A stretch of 6,130 nt of DNA, taken from positions 1 through 6,130 of the forward strand of contig JANXPK010000024.1 in assembly GCA_025357355.1 (NCBI GenBank). The letters are read 5' to 3'. The position numbers were made by a program, and so were the translations under genes. Shown here piece by piece: positions 1 through 6,130 of the stretch (its first letter is position 1; each line of letters opens with the position of its first letter). The stretch comes from Rhodobacterales bacterium (GTDB taxonomy: Bacteria > Pseudomonadota > Alphaproteobacteria > Rhodobacterales > Rhodobacteraceae). Under the pieces are notes generated by a model. The model did not search any database. It was not told the DNA's origin and was given only the letters and a program-made list of their open reading frames with translations.

Positions 1-137
1 GCGTCCGCCGGCGGGCATGAGGAACAGCCCTGCGAGGTGAAAAGTTCGACCACAATGCCCGACGCGCCCTGCGCGAAGGCCTGACCGCCGACGAAAAGCG
101 ACAGGCTGCACAGAAGGCTGGCAATCAACCGCGTCAT
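1..137 (-). CDS. DUF1223 family secreted protein, N-terminal part
   Basis: Reading the minus strand from an ATG at 137 gives 45 residues before the window ends. Residues 1-22 are a clear Sec signal peptide: MTR, then a hydrophobic core, then AFA followed by Q, a good signal peptidase I site. The mature start leads into IVVELFTSQGCSSCPPAD, the hallmark opening of the DUF1223 family, with a CxxC pair at C38 and C41. The protein should act in the periplasm. The family has no firmly known function; the CxxC placed just after a beta-strand suggests a thioredoxin-like fold (inference). An AAGGGG ribosome binding site lies about 10 nt before the ATG (148-153). The gene is divergent from acnA, so the two share the intergenic region. 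The C-terminal part, most of the protein, lies outside the window. Confidence 0.88.
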   Translation of the reverse strand, partial: MTRLIASLLCSLSLFVGGQAFAQGASGIVVELFTSQGCSSCPPAD

Positions 138-274
138 ATAGGCATATCCCCTTTGGTGTCCTTGTTTTCTAGCGGAACCCGGCCGCCACCGCCAATCAAG
201 GTTTAGCGAGGCTGGACTGATAAGTTGTTCACCAAATCGTGGCAAGTTTCACGTATGAGGTCTTTCTGGCACGC

Positions 275-286
275 CGAACCGGTTCG
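275..286. repeat. 12-bp perfect palindrome in the acnA upstream region
   Basis: CGAACCGGTTCG reads the same on both strands and lies about 125 nt before the acnA start, in the divergent intergenic region. TGGC at 267-270 and GCCA at 290-293 flank it almost symmetrically and could lengthen a cruciform or hairpin across a 4x3 internal loop. It could be an operator for a dimeric regulator of acnA, or chance in GC-rich DNA. I do not recognise it as the site of a named regulator. Confidence 0.3.
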
Positions 287-310
287 CAAGCCAAGGCCGC
301 TGGATATTCG

Positions 311-330
311 GCATACAATGGCATACAATG
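311..330 (+). repeat. Perfect 10-bp tandem duplication (GCATACAATG x2)
   Basis: GCATACAATG occurs twice back to back with no mismatch, about 80-100 nt upstream of acnA. Each copy holds TACAAT (314-319 and 324-329), which resembles a sigma-70 -10 element, so the duplication could carry two alternative -10 boxes for acnA. No convincing -35 hexamer sits 16-18 nt upstream of either copy (the positions hold CCAAGG and TGGATA), so this is only a weak promoter candidate. A recent slippage duplication with no function is the other reading. Confidence 0.35.
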
Positions 331-392
331 ACCACCAAACCGCAATGATTCCCCTTGGCCCCAAGTATCTTCCGGCAAGGGTAAACGAAATC

Positions 393-405
393 CCTCATGA
401 GGAGG
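393..405 (+). promoter_or_regulatory. Strong ribosome binding site of acnA, inside a small palindrome
   Basis: GGAGG at 401-405 stands 5 nt before the ATG at 411 and fixes that start. The bases just before it form the palindrome CCTCATGAGG (393-402). CCTC (393-396) could pair with GAGG at 402-405 across a 5-nt loop and partly cover the site, but a 4-bp stem is weak, so I do not claim regulation from it. Confidence 0.75.
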
Positions 406-410
406 CGTGA

Positions 411-3155
<2,745 letters not shown>

Positions 3156-3161
3156 GACCAA

Positions 3162-3183
3162 GGGGCGGGCCGCAACCCGCCCC
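3162..3183 (+). terminator. GC-rich hairpin terminator after acnA
   Basis: GGGGCGGG (3162-3169) pairs perfectly with CCCGCCCC (3176-3183) across the 6-nt loop CCGCAA. The hairpin begins 7 nt after the acnA stop codon. The following tract is only GGCAATTT, so the U-run is poor, as is common for terminators in GC-rich alphaproteobacteria. It may also protect the 3' end of the mRNA. Confidence 0.75.
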
Positions 3184-3213
3184 GGCAATTTCCAACGGCT
3201 ATCCGTAGAATTC

Positions 3214-3228
3214 GAAACAAATTGTTTC
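3214..3228. promoter_or_regulatory. Operator-like inverted repeat GAAACAA-N-TTGTTTC
   Basis: GAAACAA (3214-3220) and TTGTTTC (3222-3228) form a perfect 7+1+7 inverted repeat in the spacer between the acnA terminator and the small gene at 3316. It stands out because it is AT-rich in a GC-rich setting. It lies about 15 bp before a possible -35 hexamer (3244) and 88 bp before the small gene's ATG. A single-base centre makes a good RNA hairpin unlikely, so a protein-binding site is the better reading. I cannot name the regulator. It does not match the FnrL (TTGAT-N4-ATCAA) consensus. Confidence 0.45.
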
Positions 3229-3243
3229 TGCCACGGACCTCGG

Positions 3244-3272
3244 TTGACCCATCGGCGTTATGTTCTCGTTAA
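3244..3272 (+). promoter_or_regulatory. Possible sigma-70 promoter of the small gene
   Basis: TTGACC (3244-3249) is five of six to the -35 consensus. A 17-nt spacer leads to CGTTAA (3267-3272), a poor -10. The position, about 45 nt before the small gene's ATG and just downstream of the inverted repeat, fits a promoter. The weak -10 keeps this tentative. Confidence 0.35.
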
Positions 3273-3315
3273 GTTCTTTATCGGAATGTGAACGCACCCA
3301 GAACAGAGGTGCCCG

Positions 3316-3468
3316 ATGTCTCACCGTTTCCCGCCCATCGCCCCACAATCCGACCTGTCGCAGCCCAAGGCCAAGGCCCGGGTGCTGGCGATTACCGCAG
3401 CGCCCGGCCTGCCGTGGATCGAACTTGCCCTGGGGATTGCCCTGCTGATGATCTTGCGCGCGGTCTGA
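3316..3468 (+). CDS. Small hypothetical membrane protein, 50 residues
   Basis: An ATG at 3316 with AGAGG (3305-3309) 6 nt upstream opens a 50-residue frame ending in TGA at 3466-3468. The N-terminal 30 residues are polar and rich in proline, with a basic patch (PKAKAR, 17-22). The C-terminal end, about residues 31-47, is a hydrophobic stretch (LPWIELALGIALLMIL) followed by R-A-V at the very end, which suggests a single-pass or tail-anchored membrane protein. Third codon positions are G or C in 40 of the 49 codons after the start, as expected for a real gene in this genome. It has its own upstream spacer with an inverted repeat and a possible promoter, so it appears to be independent of acnA. 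I do not recognise the family and assign no function. Overlapping longer frames lack a comparable ribosome binding site. Confidence 0.7.
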   Translation: MSHRFPPIAPQSDLSQPKAKARVLAITAAPGLPWIELALGIALLMILRAV

Positions 3469-3483
3469 AATCAAAAACCAAGT

Positions 3484-3497
3484 GGGAAACCTTTCCC
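3484..3497. repeat. Inverted repeat GGGAAA-CC-TTTCCC after the small gene
   Basis: A perfect 6+2+6 inverted repeat begins 15 nt after the stop of the small gene. As RNA it could form a 5-bp stem with a 4-nt loop. No U-run follows on the plus strand, so it is a poor terminator; it may mark the transcript end or bind a protein. I see no other candidate terminator for the small gene. Confidence 0.25.
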
Positions 3498-3537
3498 GTC
3501 GGTTAACGAAAAAACCTATCTATCTGAAATACATCGC

Positions 3538-3560
3538 AAAACAAAAGTCCATATGTGGAC
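3538..3560 (-). terminator. Intrinsic terminator of the potassium channel gene
   Basis: On the minus strand, GTCCA-CATA-TGGAC (3560 down to 3547) forms a 5-bp stem with a 4-nt loop. It is followed at once by TTTTGTTTT (3546 down to 3538), a good U-tract. It begins 10 nt after the channel's TAG. The stem is short but the T-run makes the call reasonable. The T-run serves only the minus strand. Confidence 0.6.
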
Positions 3561-3570
3561 ACACCATCCT

Positions 3571-4536
3571 CTAATCCGGCAATTTCTCACCAAAGAACAG
3601 CACCATCATGGTCTTGTTGATGATGTTGAGCAGGATCGCGAACAGAATAAGGCCGCAGAGCATGGTGAAACAGGCGATCAACCGGCCCCCCACCGTCACC
3701 GGATACATATCGCCATACCCCGTCGTCGTCATCGTCACCATGCACCACCACATCGCGGCGGGGATCGAGGTGTAGAAACGCTTGTCCGGGGTGATCGGGT
3801 TGCCGGAAATCGGATCGGTTGGCATGAACTCAGGGGATATATAGCCAACCGGCGTCGCCGCATCGATGTCTGCCTGACCGGCCTGCATCGCATCGTCGGA
3901 ATAAAGCATGCCTTCGACGAAATACATCGCGGTCGAAGAGATCATGAAGACCGCAAAGAAGATGATCACATAGATCTTGAGGTTGGCAAGGATCGGGTTG
4001 CGCAGATGTTCCTCGGCACCCTCGGCTTCGTCGGCAGCGGACCGCGCGAGTTTCAGCACCCTGAGGGCGCGCGCCACCCGCAACAGCCGGATCACCCGGG
4101 TTGACCGCACCGCCGTGAGGTTGAGCAGCATCAGATAGGATGGCACCACCGAGATGATGTCGATCAGACCCCAGAACGAAAAGATATAACGCAGCGGCTT
4201 GGGCGCAAAGATGATGTTGGCGGCAGCGTCGATGGTGAAGAAGGTGACGGTGATCCACTCTGACCAGGTGAAAGCTACGGCATAGCGGTCGGCGAGATCC
4301 TGCACGCTTTCCAGGGCCAGAATCCCGCAAGAGCCGAAAATGAACACCATGACGATGTTGTGCCAATACCGATAGCCGGGATAATGCGGGTCGGTGAACA
4401 CGCGCTTCAAAGTGGAATATGTCAAAACTGACGCCATGCCGACCCCAAGACCAAGCTGCAGCCTTTGCTCCAGACTCGTTTGAAAGCCCAACAAAGCCAT
4501 GGAATTACGGCGATGCAAGGGCCTCTTCGCACGCAT
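3571..4536 (-). CDS. Voltage-gated-type potassium channel subunit (6 TM)
   Basis: This is a 321-residue pore-forming subunit of the Ion_trans family, expected to form a tetramer in the inner membrane and pass K+. Segments, counted from the ATG at 4536: S1 about 57-79, S2 92-111, S3 117-140 (with D126), S4 144-165, S5 182-210, pore helix 260-270, S6 283-310. S4 carries a basic residue at every third position: R144, R147, R150, R153, R156, R159, K162, R165, a full voltage-sensor pattern. The filter is TTTGYGD (270-276), the K+ signature. The S5-pore linker is long (about 211-259). Only about 11 residues follow S6, so there is no RCK or cyclic-nucleotide domain. Start choice: ATG 4536 has AAAGAG a few bases upstream; ATG 4500 (309 residues, no clear ribosome binding site) and TTG 4551 are alternatives. 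The gene lies 88 nt after the monooxygenase, same strand. Confidence 0.93.
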   Translation of the reverse strand: MRAKRPLHRRNSMALLGFQTSLEQRLQLGLGVGMASVLTYSTLKRVFTDPHYPGYRYWHNIVMVFIFGSCGILALESVQDLADRYAVAFTWSEWITVTFFTIDAAANIIFAPKPLRYIFSFWGLIDIISVVPSYLMLLNLTAVRSTRVIRLLRVARALRVLKLARSAADEAEGAEEHLRNPILANLKIYVIIFFAVFMISSTAMYFVEGMLYSDDAMQAGQADIDAATPVGYISPEFMPTDPISGNPITPDKRFYTSIPAAMWWCMVTMTTTGYGDMYPVTVGGRLIACFTMLCGLILFAILLNIINKTMMVLFFGEKLPD

Positions 4537-4563
4537 CAGGCTCTTTCGCAAGCGCCTGATGCG
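4532..4563. repeat. 10-bp inverted repeat hairpin over the channel start
   Basis: CGCATCAGGC (4532-4541) is the exact reverse complement of GCCTGATGCG (4554-4563). Inside, CTT (4543-4545) and AAG (4550-4552) add three more pairs after one mismatch, leaving a 4-nt loop. In the minus-strand transcript the 3' arm contains the ATG at 4536, and the AAAGAG that serves as its ribosome binding site lies in the inner part of the hairpin. The element could occlude that start, end the monooxygenase transcript (no U-run follows), or mark the true start as the downstream ATG at 4500. Confidence 0.6.
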
Positions 4564-4624
4564 GCCGGACTGCGGCAGTTCTTGGGGGTTTCACCCAGAC
4601 GTGATGCGAGCGGCGGCCGAAACG

Positions 4625-5803
4625 CTAGGCCGTCGCGTCAAAACCGTAAAGCCAGTCGAACCGCCGCAGCGCCATTTCAGGCGCCAGCCACCCGCCAAGC
4701 CGAAGCCCGGCATGGGCGACCATGCGCGCCGCACCACCCAAATGATAAGCCCTTGCATTGCGCGACGCTGCATCGACAATCCGGCTGCAGCGCCCCTCGC
4801 GCGCCGCCTGATAGGCGGCAAGTCCGGCGGCAAAGCCGTCATGAGCGGCCAGCGATGCCGCAAGGACCCAGGCGTCCTCCAGACCCATCGCAGCGCCCTG
4901 CGCCAGAAACGGCAGCGTGGGATGGGCGGCATCGCCCAGAATTGCCACTGCGCCCTCTGGCAGCGCGCGTTGCCAGACCTTGGCGACCGGATGGCGGAAA
5001 AGGCCCCACAGGTAGACATCCTGCACCTCTTCAAGCCAGCCCTGAATGCGCGGCGCAAAGCTCTTGAACGCCAGCCGCATTTCCATCGGATCGTCGCGCA
5101 GCATCCAACCCTCGTCGACCCAGCTTCGCCGCTCTTCCACCGCCACGATGTTGCGCAAGTTGCCGCCGCGCAGCGGATAACTGACCAGGTGGCGGCCAAG
5201 GCCCATATGCACTTCGGCCACCGAAGCCGCCCGGTCACCCGGGATAAGCGCGCGCCAGGCGACCTGACCGGTGAAGAACGGCGCCACCTTGCCGTTCAAC
5301 GCGCTACGGATGACCGAATGCAGGCCATCGGCGCCGATCAGCAGGTCAGCCGCGTGCCGCGTGCCGTCCTCCAGCACCAGCACCGGCCGCGCCCCCGACA
5401 GATCGACCGACGCTGCCCGGTTCAACAGCTGCAGATCAACCTCCAGTTCGCGCACCCCGGTGGCCAAGAGGTCGATCAGATCGGCGCGGTGGACGAAATG
5501 ATAGCCCTGATCCGGACGCAGCCGCCCGACCTCCAGCCTGGTCACCACCGAGCCGTCCAGCCCGTCGCGCAGTTCCACAGCGACCGCGCGCAACGACGCC
5601 GCCTCAAGCGCCTGTTGCAGTCCCAGCGCCTTCAGGACCGAGGCCCCGTTGGGTGAGATTTGCAGGCCCGCCCCGACCTCGCGGATGGCATCGGCCTGTT
5701 CAAAGACGGTGACGACCGCGCCGCGCAGCGCGAGCGCCCGCGCCACGGCAAGACCCGCGACCCCTGCCCCCAGAACCGTCACACGCTGGCCAATCAAGCT
5801 CAT
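4625..5803 (-). CDS. FAD-dependent monooxygenase, salicylate hydroxylase-like
   Basis: A complete 392-residue group A flavoprotein monooxygenase. These enzymes use NAD(P)H and O2 to hydroxylate (mostly aromatic) substrates, in the cytoplasm. The Rossmann motif is GAGVAG (12-17), with E35 at the end of the second strand for the FAD ribose. The block GAGLQISPNGASVLKALGL (44-62) is typical of the salicylate / 3-hydroxybenzoate hydroxylase-like branch. R106 in VHRADL, the DG motif GADGLHS (157-163) and the GD motif LGDAAHP (289-295) are all intact. The C-terminal FDWLYGFDA is also common in this branch. The start is sure: GGAGG (5809-5813) lies 5 nt before the ATG. The substrate cannot be read from the sequence; no other aromatic-catabolism gene is near, so a ubiquinone-type or other biosynthetic role is possible. 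It follows dksA by 67 nt with a terminator between. Confidence 0.93.
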   Translation of the reverse strand: MSLIGQRVTVLGAGVAGLAVARALALRGAVVTVFEQADAIREVGAGLQISPNGASVLKALGLQQALEAASLRAVAVELRDGLDGSVVTRLEVGRLRPDQGYHFVHRADLIDLLATGVRELEVDLQLLNRAASVDLSGARPVLVLEDGTRHAADLLIGADGLHSVIRSALNGKVAPFFTGQVAWRALIPGDRAASVAEVHMGLGRHLVSYPLRGGNLRNIVAVEERRSWVDEGWMLRDDPMEMRLAFKSFAPRIQGWLEEVQDVYLWGLFRHPVAKVWQRALPEGAVAILGDAAHPTLPFLAQGAAMGLEDAWVLAASLAAHDGFAAGLAAYQAAREGRCSRIVDAASRNARAYHLGGAARMVAHAGLRLGGWLAPEMALRRFDWLYGFDATA

Positions 5804-5818
5804 CGCAACCTCCAGACG

Positions 5819-5842
5819 AAAATGCCGGGCGCTGGGCCCGGC
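5819..5842 (-). terminator. Intrinsic terminator after dksA
   Basis: On the minus strand GCCGGGC (5842-5836) pairs with GCCCGGC (5830-5824) across the 5-nt loop CCAGC. ATTTT follows directly (5823-5819). It sits 28 nt after the dksA stop. It ends only 5 nt before the GGAGG of the monooxygenase, leaving no room for a promoter between the two. Confidence 0.8.
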
Positions 5843-5870
5843 AACTCAAGCCAGTTTAACCCGCAAAGTC

Positions 5871-6130
5871 TTACTCGTCGCGGTGAACTTTTTCACGCCG
5901 CTCGTGCTTTTCCTGCGCTTCCAGCGTCATCGTGGCAATCGGCCGCGCATCAAGCCGCTTGAGGCTGATGGGTTCGCCGGTCATCTCGCAGTAGCCGTAT
6001 TCGTTGTTCTCGATCCGGCGCAGGGCGGCGTCGATCTTGCTGACCAGCTTGCGCTGCCGGTCGCGGGTGCGCAGTTCCAGCGCGCGGTCGGTTTCCTCGG
6101 ACGCGCGGTCGGCGATGTCGGGCACATTGC
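5871..6130 (-). CDS. dksA: RNA polymerase-binding transcription factor DksA, C-terminal part
   Basis: The last 85 residues of a DksA protein; roughly the first 65-70 lie beyond the right edge. DksA binds the RNA polymerase secondary channel and, with ppGpp, resets transcription of rRNA and other promoters during starvation. The visible part opens with NVPDIADRASEE, which holds the coiled-coil tip motif DxxDxA (D-I-A-D-R-A, matching D71, D74 and A76 of E. coli DksA). The second coil arm follows, then the C-terminal globular domain (EYGYCEMTGEPISLKRLDARPIAT). Only one of the four zinc-finger cysteines remains: the others are replaced by T, T and A. This is the low-cysteine form known from Rhodobacter and other alphaproteobacteria, reported to work like E. 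coli DksA without a full zinc site. The codon at 6123-6125 is GTG (Val) and internal, not a start. Confidence 0.95.
   Translation of the reverse strand, partial: NVPDIADRASEETDRALELRTRDRQRKLVSKIDAALRRIENNEYGYCEMTGEPISLKRLDARPIATMTLEAQEKHERREKVHRDE

Noticed and set aside
218..231. Iron-Rhodo-box-like TGA...TCA upstream of acnA
   Set aside because: The spacing is 8 nt, not the 9 of the TGA-N9-TCA motif, and three-base arms occur often by chance.
225..410. 61-codon frame ending right before the acnA ATG, as a leader peptide
   Set aside because: It starts at a TTG with no ribosome binding site, has no sensible composition, and holds the 10-bp duplication; the TGA next to the acnA ATG appears accidental.
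3199..3474. 91-codon minus-strand frame covering the small gene
   Set aside because: No membrane segment or clear ribosome binding site, and it would run over the inverted repeat and the promoter-like region; the plus-strand frame is better supported.
3553..4104. 183-codon plus-strand frame opposite the channel gene
   Set aside because: His/Arg-rich antisense shadow; it overlaps the channel's pore and S4, which are unmistakable.
4586..4596. GGGT-TTC-ACCC hairpin between the monooxygenase and the channel gene
   Set aside because: A 4-bp stem with a 3-nt loop and no U-run is too weak to call a terminator.
4499..5656. 385-codon plus-strand frame opposite the monooxygenase
   Set aside because: Its Arg/Gln/Pro-rich translation is typical of antisense to GC-rich genes, and the minus-strand protein has all family motifs.

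Overview
The window reads as ordinary chromosome of a GC-rich alphaproteobacterium, most likely Rhodobacterales/Rhodobacteraceae. The reasons are the high third-position GC, strong GGAGG-type ribosome binding sites, a DksA that has lost three of the four zinc-finger cysteines (the form known from Rhodobacter), and a monofunctional AcnA-type aconitase. The species cannot be fixed from the sequence alone.

Layout, left to right. Positions 1-137 (minus) hold the first 45 codons of a secreted DUF1223 protein with a CxxC motif, running off the left edge. A 273-base divergent intergenic region (138-410) follows; it holds a 12-bp palindrome, a perfect 10-bp tandem duplication and the strong ribosome binding site of the next gene. 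Positions 411-3155 (plus) are a complete acnA, the TCA-cycle aconitase, closed by a GC-rich hairpin. A short spacer with a 7+1+7 inverted repeat leads to a 50-codon gene (3316-3468, plus) for a small, probably single-pass membrane protein that I do not recognise.

Everything after that is on the minus strand. A voltage-gated-type potassium channel (3571-4536) ends at a terminator facing the small gene. Upstream of it lie a group A FAD-dependent monooxygenase of the salicylate hydroxylase-like type (4625-5803) and the C-terminal half of dksA (5871-6130), which runs off the right edge. The order of transcription is therefore dksA, monooxygenase, channel. A good intrinsic terminator separates dksA from the monooxygenase, and a strong hairpin covers the presumed start of the channel gene.

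The genes do not form one obvious pathway: central metabolism (AcnA), stringent-response transcription control (DksA), redox chemistry (monooxygenase), membrane excitability or K+ flux (channel) and an envelope thiol protein (DUF1223). I see no mobile element, CRISPR array, tRNA, rRNA, phage or defence system. The points worth a second look are small ones: the unlisted 50-residue membrane protein with its upstream operator-like repeat, the hairpin over the channel start, the terminator placed just before the monooxygenase ribosome binding site, and the long extracellular turret of the channel.
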